NCBI GenBank assembly: GCA_963575645.1
Contig: OY754475.1
Location: forward strand, 8,990,001-9,054,000
Length of the DNA: 64,000 nt
Source: Xanthostigma xanthostigma
Lineage: Eukaryota > Arthropoda > Insecta > Raphidioptera > Raphidiidae
Direction of reading: 5' to 3'
Shown: positions 54,735-64,000 of the stretch, piece after piece
Position numbering within the stretch: the first letter of the stretch is position 1
Layout of the letters: every line of letters begins with the position of its first letter
Translations under genes and position numbers: made by a program
The notes under the pieces: model-generated
What the model saw: only the letters and a program-made list of their open reading frames with translations
Databases searched by the model: none
Told to the model about the DNA's origin: nothing

Positions 54735-55419
54735 CCAGAGGTGGTACAAACTGTTATTTTTTAATAACAGTTCCGTTCCGTTCCTGTTCCGCTTACGGAA
54801 CAGTTCCAAAAACCTGTTACTTTTTAACAGTTCCAACGTTGGAACCTTGACATTCTCGGAATAGCTAGTAACATGCAACTTATAAAAATTTCAAATTATG
54901 AAATGTGTATGATTTGTATTTTTTCGTGAATTAATTCTATTATTCAAGTTTAATAATTTAAGGTACCTAATTATTAAAAACATACTTTTACAGAATGTAA
55001 GTAACAGTTGTTCTGCAGAATGCTTATACTATGACAAAATCAAATAATATTATTTCACCACAGTTCAATATTATTCGCGTATGTAATATAAAATTAATAA
55101 GTCGTCCAGTTTTGTCTGAAACTTTGCGACGCATGTTAATGTGATGGTGTGATACTAAAATCGACTTTACGTACAATGTACGCTAGGCGTAGGTGAAGAG
55201 CATAACTGTTGCAGTTTGCAAAGTAGGTACAATAATAATTGACAACGGGAACGGAGAATGTTTATTTTATGCAGAAGAACGCCCGTTATGTTATTCGGAA
55301 CAGTCGAAGCATTGGAACAGCCCGGAACAGGTATTTTATTATACTGACAACTGTTCCAATCTGTTCCTCGTTCGAAACCGTTCCAAAATAACTGTTCCTA
55401 GTATTTTGTATCATCTCTC
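54735..55419. mobile_element. hAT-like MITE nested in the long-TIR transposon
   Basis: Ends CAGAGGTGGTACAAA and GAGAGATGATACAAA (read inward) with 8-bp ACTGGCAC / ACTGGCGG flanks (six of eight). Many GGAACAGTTCC-type inverted motifs lie near both ends. Frames running through it, including the start of the 123-codon frame at 55,193, are not part of the host transposon gene. Confidence 0.65.
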
Positions 55420-55481
55420 ACTGGCGGCAAGGTCACCGCCAACCAATCACGACGCACACGTGGAGTATGAAATGGAACCCG

Positions 55482-56700
55482 TCCTCCAACGTTTCTACGA
55501 TTTGCCATCAAAACATTACCTACGTCCAGAAACATTACGGTCCAAACTGTATGGTGGTTTTTGATGGTTACAGTGATGTCAACAGCACTAACGAGCAGAG
55601 CAGAAACGACGAGGTCTGACTAAAACGTCGGTTGATATTAACTGTAACGAAAATACGATCATCACTGTTAAACAGGAGCATTTCCTCGACAACGAAAAAA
55701 ATAAAACGAGGCTGATTCAGTTCCTCACCGAGAAAATGACAGCAGCAGGGATTGAAACAACTGTTGCAACAGGAGATGCTGATGGTACTATTGTCAGATG
55801 CGGGTTGGATAAGGCTGCCATTCATCCAACTGTTGTAATAGTTGGGGAAAATGTCGACTTGATAGTCCTCCTCATGGGATTGGCTCCACCAAATAACGTG
55901 TTCTTTATGAAACCAGGGCGTGGAAAGGTGGAAACCAAATTGTTTTCAGTGCGACAACTTCAACAGTTTCCACTTGCCAAGACAATTCTCCTTCTCCACA
56001 GCTTCTCCGGATGCGACACCACCACTGCAATCCATGGAAAGAGCAAAGTGGGAATTGCTAAGCTGTTCACGGATAAACCAGACCTGACCCAAAAAATCTC
56101 AGACATTTTTAATGAGCCTTCAACATCACCTGAGAGTATTGAACAGGCCGGCGAGAAACTGTTTCTGGCCATTTACAAAGCGTCTAACCAGGAACAAAAT
56201 CTAAATAAATTACGATACTCAGCTTTTTTGAGAGCATCAATGAATCCGAAATCAGATCAGGCCACTCTTCGTCCTACCAGAGAAGCTTCGAAGCAGCACT
56301 CGTTGAGAGTGTACCTACAGGTATCATTAACCACAGAAGTTGTCAAATATATATTAAATATATATTTGAGCTAAATACTTACGTTGATCTTATTACATCT
56401 TTTACAGATCCAACAATGGCTCAGCAAGCCCCTACCACCTACTCAATGGGGCTGGGCCAGAAGAGACGATGGCATTAAAGTCGGTGACAACAAACGATCC
56501 TGTGGCACTTGACTCCATACTCAACAGCATATTTTGCCGATGTAGAACTGGGTGTGGGGTGCGATTCGGCTGCCGGAAAGCAGGAATTGCCCGCTCCAGT
56601 GTTTGCGGGGTATGCTCCAGCTCATGCACTAACGGAGCCCCAATCGAAAACACCGTCGACGATGATGTTGATGATGATATTATGTTAGATTTAGAAGATA
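55482..56700 (+). pseudogene. FDGY/SGCDTT-family protein with C-terminal CXC-like domain
   Basis: Reading segments in order: ICHQNITYVQKHYGPN then MVVFDGYSDVNSTN (to about 55,594). After a frameshift come AEQKRRGLTKTS, TVKQEHFLDNEKNKTRLIQF, VIVGENVDLIVLLMGL, NNVFFMKPGRGK, LLLHSFSGCDTTTAIHGKSK and QHSLRVYLQ (to 56,320). An 87-bp GT..AG intron (56,321-56,407) precedes IQQWLSKPLPPTQWGWARRD. After a second shift near 56,484 comes FCRCRTGCGVRFGCRKAG, then a cysteine-rich end with CGVC. The acidic positions in VVFDGY, DADGT, ENVDLIVLL and SGCDTT recall PIN/FEN-type nucleases (metal-binding aspartates); this is inference. The Cys block is like a tesmin/CXC domain with two Cys positions replaced (RFGC, IARSS). 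Similar proteins occur in many insect and cnidarian gene sets as uncharacterised. Here the gene lies entirely inside the transposon's inverted repeats, so it may be its transposase or a cargo gene. At least two frameshifts make this copy inactive. Confidence 0.75.
56321..56407 (+). other. Spliceosomal intron in transposon gene
   Basis: Donor CAG|GTATCA, pyrimidine-rich acceptor CATCTTTTACAG|ATC, 87 bp, phase 0. Removing it joins RVYLQ to IQQWLSKPLPP, the order expected for the family. Confidence 0.75.
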
Positions 56701-56796
56701 ATTGGAATTTTTTTAATACATGCCATACCTACTCAAAGAACTGTATCTTTATTTTATTATTGACCATCTTCTTTCCTTCACGGGTCATTCAATATT

Positions 56797-57047
56797 GATC
56801 CCACCGAAAAAGTGTACAGGACCTTTTTTGTAGAGAATTTTATGTAGATTGCTTGAGTAAAAAAATTTTTTTGTTATGAGCCACCGTTTACGAGATATAT
56901 AAGAAAAACTTCAAAAGGGGACCTTAACGCCACCCCCCACCCCTTAGCTCCACCCCCATCCATCAGTACTTTGAGTATGTTGCTTCAGACACCATCCCCT
57001 ACAACTATGCCAAAAATCGCTTTTACACGAATTATTTCCCCTATTTT
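56797..57047 (-). repeat. Right terminal inverted repeat
   Basis: Inverse of 54,375-54,608 with about 17 inserted bases near 56,856-56,878. The last frame of the gene runs into it. Confidence 0.85.
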
Positions 57048-57424
57048 TGCTTCTTTGAGTGAGCTATATATCGCACTGAAGTATAAGAGTATAGACTGTA
57101 GATGGCACACACGCCTTTTCAATTTAAAGGCCAGTCGAATAGCAAGGGAGGAGTCCCACTTAGTATCAACGACTGAAGGCTCTTACGCTGTTGAGCCAAC
57201 AGACTTTGTTACTAAGAGACACGGAATACTGTCGGCTCCATTCAACAATGGATTTATATCCGCTCTAGCTCGCTTTTAGTTCAACCCAACCTTGTCTTAA
57301 TTTAGTTCTTACCTAGCCTGTTTAACGATATTATTCAACGATCGATAATAACTGATACAATATTACCATTCCAACTCGATAATTGGGGAACCGTACTAAT
57401 TTAGGTCAAAATTCAATTGTATTA
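57048..57424. other. Unassigned spacer
   Basis: A 102-codon frame (56,971-57,279) overlaps the TIR and has no family resemblance. Confidence 0.35.
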
Positions 57425-57815
57425 CAGGTCAAACGGATGAGCGGATCGAAACCAAATTTTGGGAGCAAGTTTGATATGCAAATATGAAGAGCCGTATTGT
57501 TTTTGGGGAAAATCGGCGCATGCGCAAAAGAGATATGTGCTATAACGTTGTTTTTTATATAATAATGGTATACTTTTCATAATGGTTTATTATTCTATTC
57601 ATCTTGACAAGAAAGTTTTGTTAAATAATTTTTTTTCTAAACCTTATAGTTTCGGAAAAATTTTGAAAATAAAAAAAATCAGCCGCTCTTTTGTTTTATG
57701 AATCTGTCAGAAATAAACTAGTTCGGCATGCTTAGATTAATTTTTATATGACATGGAACATATTATGTAGGTAACCATGGCGACGAATAGCAAATATCAT
57801 ATTAAATACTAGCCA
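57425..57815 (+). repeat. Family B copy
   Basis: ACAGGTCAAACGGATGAGCG, CAAATATGAAGAGCCGTATT, GGTATACTTTTCATAATGG, ending ACTAGCCATTAC where the next MITE begins. Confidence 0.7.
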
Positions 57816-57816
57816 T

Positions 57817-58385
57817 TACGCTTGACTTGAGGAGTAAGCTGGTAAATGCCTGACGAAATCGTTTACGAAAGTGCATCATCGGAGTTGAGAGGGAGATATA
57901 AGTTATTGAGTGCGACAAAGACGGAACATTAAGTTGAGAGGGAGATATGAGTTAGTGAGTGCGACAAAGACGGAGAATTAATACAATTATTTGACGTTTA
58001 AAATGAAAACAACAGTTTTTTTTTATCAAAAATACATTTTATCGAATTTTGCTGCATTTTGTAACGGGAAATAATATAGGTTAGTTAATAAATCATTTTA
58101 AGTGTATTATAAATTATGCTAATAAATAGGTATACATATTTTGCCTATTAATTAATCAAAAATTATATTTTAAACATTTCGTCTTTGTAGATATCTGCTA
58201 CAGAGTGAGGTTATATTGTGTTCGATAAACTTTGAGGCGAACCGACTGCATACTATTGTTCGTTTATGAATTTAAAATGAGCAAATTTGAGGTATTTACG
58301 CATTGTTCTTAATAAATATATTTAAAATAATTATGGCAGGAAGAAGTTTTACTTCAGTCGTGTGGTCTAAAGCACACTCGATTTT
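57817..58385 (-). mobile_element. MITE, copy 2 (relative of 53,443-53,986)
   Basis: Reverse complement of the element in the 53-kb array: GCTTGACTTGAGGAGTAAGC at the left, GAAGAAGTTTTACTTCAGTC then GTGTGGTCTAAAGCACACTC at the right. An internal GTTGAGAGGGAGATATNAGT block is duplicated here. Confidence 0.7.
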
Positions 58386-58892
58386 TTTTCTAAACATAGT
58401 TTCGGAAATATTTTTTAAAAAGTCAGATTGTTTAGAAAAAAAAGTGTGTATGTGTGACCGTCGCCTCGTCTAGCGCTTAAACTAATTGACCAATCTTCTT
58501 CAAATTTCATTTCTGGACTCTTTATACACGATCTACTATTATTTGTTGTTAATTTACAGTGATCAACGTTTCACCTTTGAAACACCCGTACAATACACCT
58601 ATATAGTTTCTCTGTGTATATATATTAAGAGTATTGTTAGTTCGATCGAGCACATATAGAGGCGCCAGAGTGTCTGAAGGACCGGCCAATATCAGTTACT
58701 TTCTACGAGACTTGAATACTCAAAGCTGTATGTTTTGTCTGAACGGGTTACAGCTTACACATTGGTGGTTACAAAGCGAAATGGTTTACGGAAAATAAAA
58801 ACAAACATCGATGCAACAGTAATTTGTGTAATAGTGGATCGATTGCGTATCATTACGCACGAGATACACGTATGGTATCTTTTGCACGTATC
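58386..58892. other. Unassigned spacer
   Basis: Nothing recognised. Confidence 0.35.
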
Positions 58893-59127
58893 TATACTAA
58901 TATTATAAAGAGGTAAATTTTGTAAGTTTGAATGTAGGGGGTAATTTCCGCAACTACTCATCCGGTTTCAACAATTTTTTCACCAATATTTAGAACAGAC
59001 CTTCAGGATGGACAAAGGCTATATATTATCGCGTTAAAATAAAAGCGCTTTTCGTTGAGATCAATTTTGCAACGTAGTCGAAGAAAAACGGCGGCAATCT
59101 ACAAATTCGGGCGAAGCTGGACCGGGA
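58893..59127 (+). mobile_element. RTE-like tail, uninterrupted
   Basis: TATACTAATATTATAAAGAG, AACTACTCATCCGGTTTCAA, GCGTTAAAATAAAAGCGCTT and GGCAATCTACAAATTCGGGC in order. Serves as reference for the split copy at 9.4-10.1 kb. Confidence 0.65.
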
Positions 59128-59488
59128 CCAGCTGGTCTTCTATAAAGTAATTGGGTTTCACTTCATACTCAGTTTTTGACAGTTCGATTGTGAAACAAAC
59201 TTCACAACAGTCTGCTGTTGTTTTACATATATTTCTAATCATAGAGCTATACCCGTGGACTGGACAATCGGCCAGAAAATATGTCCGCTTAAATAAGAAA
59301 TAGCGCGAAAAGGCGGCCTATATCTTTCTCTCTCGGCGCTGTACTGCAGATAGGGTTACCAATTATTTGCTTCTCTCACTACGTGTGACTACTTTCAACA
59401 CATAAGCTCCCTTGCCTTCTGGTCACAGATTTTCGTACGCTCTATATGTGAATGTTAAAGACCGTATGCAGAATTAAACCTTGTGGTT
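59128..59488. other. Unassigned spacer
   Basis: Nothing recognised. Confidence 0.35.
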
Positions 59489-59816
59489 CAGGGGTCGGCA
59501 ACCTGCGGCTCTTTTGATGTAAAGTTGCGGCTCTCCAGTTCCATACGCAAAAAATAATTATTTTATTATATAAAACCTTAAAAATCGTTTAACGATCCAT
59601 GATTGAGTACCATGTCTATCTCCCAGCCATTTCCACTCGCGTCTCACCCGCACCGCCCCCGTCGCAACGTGTCGTTCTCGGATATAATATATATTATACC
59701 TTTATAAGCAGGTACTATAATACTGAAACGAAAATGTTTAGTGGCTCTTTAAAAACTGGAAAATTTTGTAAACTGTAACTTTTGGCTCTTCTGTCTCAAA
59801 AGGTTGCCGACCCCTG
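59489..59816. mobile_element. hAT-type MITE
   Basis: Sixteen-base perfect inverted ends CAGGGGTCGGCAACCT, with the GGCTCTTTTG/CAAAAG.. subterminal type found in many animal hAT elements. No clear 8-bp duplication (TTGTGGTT versus GTCTAGGC), so one flank may have changed. Confidence 0.78.
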
Positions 59817-59937
59817 GTCTAGGCCGTTTGTATACGGTCTAAAATGCACAAAGTCTATGTCAATAAATTGATATACAGAAACCTAAAAATAGTTACCTAT
59901 TTAAATCTCGCACGGCCCAAATATAAATTCATATATA

Positions 59938-60273
59938 CCGTATTTTTCGGACTAGACGACGCACCTTTCTACATAGAAAAACGAACTTAAATTTTGGGTG
60001 CGCCTTATAGTTTGAAGGTAACATTGAATATTTTTTCGATAAATCGTCTCTAAATTAGAGGTATGTCTTTTAGTTCGAAAAATATGGCACACCACGAAAC
60101 GAGTGATAGTACCGAGAGTAAAGATGAACTGAATATTGTTAGTACTACGAGTTATGTTAACAATAAATAAAAATTATAATCCAAAAATAACATTAAAATA
60201 TATTTTTCTAAAAATCATCTTATAAACTTATAGATAAGACGATTTTTATAGTCTTATAGTCCGAAAAATACGG
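59938..60273. mobile_element. TA-flanked MITE with CCGTATTTTTCGGACTA ends
   Basis: Seventeen-base perfect inverted ends CCGTATTTTTCGGACTA, TA on both sides, 336 bp. This terminus type is very widespread in animals. A 28-codon frame inside (MAHHETSDSTESKDELNIVS..) is acidic and may be a transposase scrap. Confidence 0.85.
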
Positions 60274-60280
60274 TATATAG

Positions 60281-60867
60281 GGCCTGTTACGCTCCGTATA
60301 TAAACTGACTAGCCCTTTTATAAAACGACTAGTCGGTTTGTGAAATATTTGTTTCTTACACAATTTACACAAACTATTTAAAACATTCGGTCCGTTTATA
60401 TACGGACCTGCTCTTTTACACACGGTCCGCTTTACAGACCCGGCCTGTAACATATACATGTCGAACGGTTTGATACCACAACATATTATCTATATACAGT
60501 GCTACACTACAGTACACTGCATTACCGACACAACACTGAACTTACTCAGCCGTGTTTTTATGCGGACAGACAGACAAACAGATAGACAGTAAACACGGAT
60601 AATGGAGATGTATATATAGAGACGCTATTCATAAACAAACAACACGTCGTATATTTGAATGAAATCGCTCGAATAATACTCTTCTAAGGTAAATGATTTT
60701 ATAAATAGAACAGCTTGTTTCGATCTCCAACCGCTCGATTTGCATTGTGTACCAGCTATTATGTCTTGAAGAGTTCAAATCGATAAGACCGTTAGATATA
60801 GATTGGAGATTATAGACGCTCGACAACCGAGGTCATTAACGTTAGAAAAAAAAGACGGGTTGCACTC
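60281..60867. other. Unassigned spacer
   Basis: 60,281-60,450 holds several CGGACC/GGTCCG and ACGACTAGTC motifs that could form a hairpin. No gene. Confidence 0.35.
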
Positions 60868-61640
60868 CGGGAGTGACGGCAGAAGTGAAAACTTGAATAT
60901 TAACGTCTTACGAATTTTCGATCAGGTCACGTGTCCTGACGCGAGTTTAACATTTTTTACCCATTACAAAAAAAGTGTACAAAAGTTTTCGTCTTACGAA
61001 TTTTTGATCAGGTCTTACGAATTTTCGATCTGACGCGAGTTTAACATTTTTTACCAATTACAAAAAAAGTGTACAAAAGTTTTCATCTTACGAATTTTCG
61101 ATCAGGTCTTACGCATTTTCGATCAGGTCTTACGAATTTTCGATCTGACGCGAGTTTAACATTTTTTACCAATTACAAAAAAAGTGTACAAAAGTTTTCG
61201 TCTTACGAATTTTCGATCAGGTCTTACGCATTTTCGATCAGGTCTTACGAATTTACGATCTGAAGCGAGTTTAACATTTTTTACCCATTACAAAAAAAGT
61301 GTACAAAAGTTTTCGTCTTACGAATTTTCGATCAGGTCTTACGCATTTTCGATCAGGTCTTACGAATTTACGATCTGACGCGAGTTTAACATTTTTTACC
61401 CATTACAAAAAAAGTGTAGAAAAGTTTTCGTCTTACGAATTTTCTATCTGACGCGAGTTTAACATTTTTTACCAATTACAAAAAAAGTGTACAAAAGTTT
61501 TCGTCTTACGAATTTTCGATCAGTTCTTACGCATTTTCGATCAGGTCTTACGAATTTACGATCTGACGCGAGTTTAACATTTTTTACCCATTTTAAAAAA
61601 AGTGTACAACGCCGCTAAAGAAGTTTTCACTTCAAAAATA
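60868..61640. repeat. Minisatellite with 115/94/73-bp period, MITE-like ends
   Basis: The anchor GACGCGAGTTTAACATTTTT (one copy GAAGCG) starts at 60,938, 61,032, 61,147, 61,262, 61,377, 61,450 and 61,565. Intervals are 94, 115, 115, 115, 73 and 115: 115 minus zero, one or two 21-bp subunits TCTTACGAATTTTCGATCAGG. Frames through it are repeat artefacts. GAAGTGAAAACTT (60,882) and its inverse AAGTTTTCACTTC (61,621) bound the array. Confidence 0.92.
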
Positions 61641-61843
61641 AAATCAAACACATTTTAATGTTTACTAAAGACTTAAATTTCAAACGATTCTAAGAAAATT
61701 TTCAGTATATTTAGGCCCAAAAACATTTTCCAATCCCTTAAAAGAGTCCGATCGGGCTCGCTTTAAATAGGCTTTTGTGCGGTAATGGATTACAACATGT
61801 AGTATAAATTTCGATAAAATTAATTATTATCTACCTACATGTA
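61641..61843. other. Unassigned spacer
   Basis: Nothing recognised. Confidence 0.3.
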
Positions 61844-62329
61844 CAGGGTGTCCCACTACATGACTGCCATAGCCTGGGACTGTGTTGCTGGGGTGACTTC
61901 AAGTAAAAAATGAACATATATACTCGGAACGCTATACTAACTGAGCTAGAAGCATTTTAAATTTTAAATAAGTAAGCCCACTAATGCAGGTTGGTTTTGT
62001 TATTATTAAAAAGACCAGGTAGCTGTGAATCACCATTAGTATTTATTCGTACTGATCCTGAGACTCTTCGCAGAGCTACCAATCTAATTCTAAGAAGAGT
62101 TAGTATACAGCAACTGGGTGGACATTTTGAGCAACTAATTCAATAAAGCGATTTCTTTTTAAATGGTTTTTAAATTAGTAGGGAATTCTTACTAAAATTT
62201 CAAATTTTCAAATCCTTCTAGCTCAGTTAAGATAACGTTCCGGGTAATATGTACATTAGACATTTTTGACTTGAAATCACCCAAGCAACACAGTCCTAGG
62301 CTATGGCAGTCATGTCGTGGGACATCCTG
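61844..62329 (+). mobile_element. mariner-like element, internally deleted
   Basis: Long inverted ends CAGGGTGTCCCACTACATGA and CAGGATGTCCCACGACATGA extend over about 60 bp (GCCATAGCCTGGGACTGTGT..TGACTTCAAGT). TA flanks both sides. It retains the transposase C-terminus. Confidence 0.85.
62045..62146 (+). pseudogene. mariner transposase C-terminal remnant
   Basis: Reads IRTDPETLRRATNLILRRVS then IQQLGGHFEQLIQ and a stop. The LxRRxxxCIxxxGGHFEHLI ending is the usual C-terminus of mariner-type transposases. The DDE/D core and DNA-binding half are deleted, so about 33 of some 340 residues remain. Upstream the frame continues open for a few codons without resemblance. Confidence 0.75.
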
Positions 62330-62335
62330 TATATA

Positions 62336-62468
62336 CAGTGAAACCTGTACAAATGATCATCTTTGTAACCTGACCACCTCTCTACATTGACCAATATTTC
62401 TAGGAATTGGTCTAATTACTCTCTCTATAATGAGAACCGTAAGTGATCAGTGTACACAGGTTTCACTG
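62336..62468. mobile_element. pogo-like MITE (133 bp)
   Basis: Inverted ends CAGTGAAACCTGTAC and CAGTGAAACCTGTGT with TA on both sides. It lies 6 bp from the mariner element. Confidence 0.8.
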
Positions 62469-62920
62469 TATATATACACATTTTCAAAAAAGGCGCAAAA
62501 ATTTTCAGGAGAAATTTTGATCCGAATCCCAGGTTCCGCCATCCGACCGACGATATGCTATATATATAGCAAATACACTAATAATACTCGTGTCAAAAAT
62601 TTCCAGGACTATTTTTATTTGATACATTATAATGAGAAAGCACACGGAAACCTTTGTAAATGGATTTTGAAACTGGGGCTTTGACAGTAGAGTTTATTTG
62701 ATGCTCACAAACATATGGATGGAGGGTTAGCGGGGGATATGTGCGGCAGATGGATGCGGTTAAAACGATATGAATTGGCAGCGGGAATTCGTTTTGTATT
62801 TTTTTTTGTTTAATTAGAAGCAATGCTGTATTTCTGAGATTGGTATTTTGCTGGAACATACATATATCGTGTGTTCTTCACGAGCCGAAACAGACGAATC
62901 TGAATTAAATAAATATACGA
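62469..62920. other. Unassigned spacer
   Basis: Two short overlapping frames on opposite strands, no family. Confidence 0.35.
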
Positions 62921-63200
62921 AAAAAACAAGCTTTTATCAGTTGTTAATAAAAATGGACTCAGTTAAAAATAATTTTATTCCGATTTGAAATAAATCGTTT
63001 TATGCGTACCTACTTATCACAGTCTCAAAAGCGTGTTACACCATTTTTTTTTCTCTCTTATTATTTAAATATAACACGCTTTTATTTGAAAACTTGAGAC
63101 TGATAAGTACGTATAAAACGACTTATTTCTAATCGGAATAAAATTATTTTTAACTTTTTAGTTCAGTACTATTAACAACTAATAAAAGCTTGATTTTTAA
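62921..63200. repeat. Long palindrome P4
   Basis: Arms of about 120 bp (AAGCTTTTATCAGTTGTTAA against TTAACAACTAATAAAAGCTT; AATAATTTTATTCCGATT against AATCGGAATAAAATTATT), loop about 34 bp. It contains the ACTTTTTAGTTC block of P1 and P2. No tRNA-like sequence is found within 300 bp on either side. Confidence 0.85.
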
Positions 63201-63279
63201 AAAAATGTTTTTTTTCGTTTATACCTATTTATTTTTAAGTGTTTAGTGTGCTTTATTAAAAGTGCGATTTTCAACCGGA

Positions 63280-63460
63280 CGAAAGCCGGAACAGTCAGTT
63301 AGTTATTATAATATTGTATTACCATCGTAACTACATACGTATTCAAAATTTCAGCTCAATTGGATAACGGGAAGTGGGTCAAATTTAACTTGCAAGATTA
63401 GATTTCAGACAGACAGACACTGGAACAGGTGAAACTAAATAAAAGCTTGTAAAAAGACAA
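63280..63460 (+). repeat. LINE/SINE-type 3' tail
   Basis: AAATTTCAGCTCAATTGGAT, AACGGGAAGTGGGTCAAATT, AGACAGACAGACACTGG and GTGAAACTAAATAAAAGCTT form a tail seen in many arthropod retroelements; the assignment is by memory of this type. Confidence 0.5.
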
Positions 63461-64000
63461 CAATAATCCACTATAGCTTACATGGTTATCAATTCATATT
63501 TTTGGTTTGTTAGCAGTGGCGGCGCGTGAACATTTACAATTGATGGGTTAACCGGAGGTACTTGCTAACACGGGCTAGAAATTAAGGGGAGGGGGTAATT
63601 AAATTATGAATCAGATCTAGAATGAACAATCAACCGAAACACTATCGCCTTTACATTGGCTAATCAGAAAAACATCTATAATTTTGACCATTCGAGTTGT
63701 ACACCGTACAATACGCGCCACGAATCTAAAAGGCTCGGAAGTTAGATGCGAATGCGGGCTTGCGCTTATACAGCCTGTTGAAAAACTAAAAACTCGCAAC
63801 ACATCAAAACTAAAACAACAATAACAACTTGACAATAGCGTACTCTACTGTACTTTAAAGCAGGAAAGCGACAAGTGACAAAGGCAACGAGCGATCACGG
63901 CCGATCACCGACGAGCGCACGTTCCGTGCAGGTAGCTGGGAGGTGGTGAGAGTCTCAACGGCTCTAAAATGTGCCTTTGCGACGCTATTTGTGACTAACT
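63461..64000. other. Terminal spacer, GC rising
   Basis: No recognised gene. The last 140 bp are markedly GC- and CpG-richer (GAGCGATCACGGCCGATCAC, GACGAGCGCACGTTCCGTGC) and could be a promoter or exon that continues beyond the window. Confidence 0.35.

Larger units (their letters stand above)
54375..57047 (+). mobile_element. Long-TIR DNA transposon carrying a PIN-like/CXC gene
   Basis: Left (54,375-54,608) and right (56,797-57,047) terminal repeats are inverted and highly similar over about 235 bp: AATAGGGGAAATAATTCGTG, AAAAGCGATTTTTGGCATAG, GGGGTGGAGCTAAGGGG and CTGTACACTTTTTCG all recur in inverse order on the right. The right TIR has about 17 extra bases (ATAACAAAAAAATTTTTTTA side). Between them lies one degraded gene, split near its 5' part by a hAT element. 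TGC flanks both ends (54,372-54,374; 57,048-57,050), a possible 3-bp target duplication. I do not recognise the superfamily from the termini. Confidence 0.78.

Noticed and set aside
55193-55564. 123-codon frame as the start of the transposon gene
   Set aside because: Its first part lies in the nested hAT element and its last part is read in a different frame from the VVFDGY reading.
59489-59816. 8-bp target duplication for this hAT element
   Set aside because: TTGTGGTT and GTCTAGGC do not match.
61069-61378. Two similar 64-codon frames
   Set aside because: They are successive units of the 115-bp minisatellite, not paralogous genes.

Overview
The window looks like nuclear DNA of an insect or other arthropod. 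It is AT-rich and has no operons. It is packed with degraded transposable elements of mixed classes: tRNA-derived SINEs, RTE-like LINE tails, Penelope-like elements, and hAT, Tc1/mariner, pogo-like, Harbinger-like and Mutator-like DNA elements. It also holds THAP and MADF domain fragments and a TATA plus TCAGT (arthropod Inr) promoter. I cannot name the species. I find no intact host gene. Nearly all open frames are chance frames or lie inside repeats, and every recognisable protein piece comes from, or could come from, a mobile element.

Layout. 0-5 kb: a hAT fragment, a MITE carrying a short MADF frame, a tRNA-Ile-like sequence followed by a palindrome, an RTE-like repeat interrupted by a tRNA-Lys-like sequence, and SINE copy 1. 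6-12.7 kb: a 5'-truncated LINE (YADD), the first of two twin repeats, a THAP exon between inverted repeats, a tandem array inside an RTE-like tail, a Penelope 3' end with a GIY-YIG fragment and hammerhead-like core, and a hAT MITE. 14-22 kb: SINEs, the second twin, and a palindrome with a tRNA-Leu-like sequence. 22-31 kb: two short palindromic Penelope derivatives with perfect target duplications, tandem arrays, a MITE with a 9-bp duplication, and a hAT MITE. 31-48 kb: paired Tc1/mariner-like, Harbinger-like and hAT elements, minisatellites, and a TATA/Inr promoter. 49-64 kb: a SINE split by another insertion, a palindrome with a tRNA-Gly-like sequence, a 146-bp array interrupted by a MITE, a 2.7-kb long-TIR transposon, a minisatellite with a quantised period, a mariner remnant and a final palindrome.

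Three structures stand out. First, three long palindromes (3.1, 18.8, 51.5 kb) each lie directly downstream of a different tRNA-like sequence in the same orientation; a fourth palindrome (63 kb) has none. Second, two short (263 and 270 bp) palindromic Penelope derivatives carry 9-10 bp target duplications and a hammerhead-like core whose stem II differs by a base-paired change. Third, at 54.4-57.0 kb a transposon with ~235-bp inverted repeats encloses a broken, intron-containing gene with VVFDGY, DLIVLL and SGCDTT motifs and a C-terminal cysteine-rich (CXC-like) block; a hAT element is nested inside it. The pieces form layers of nested insertions, not a pathway.
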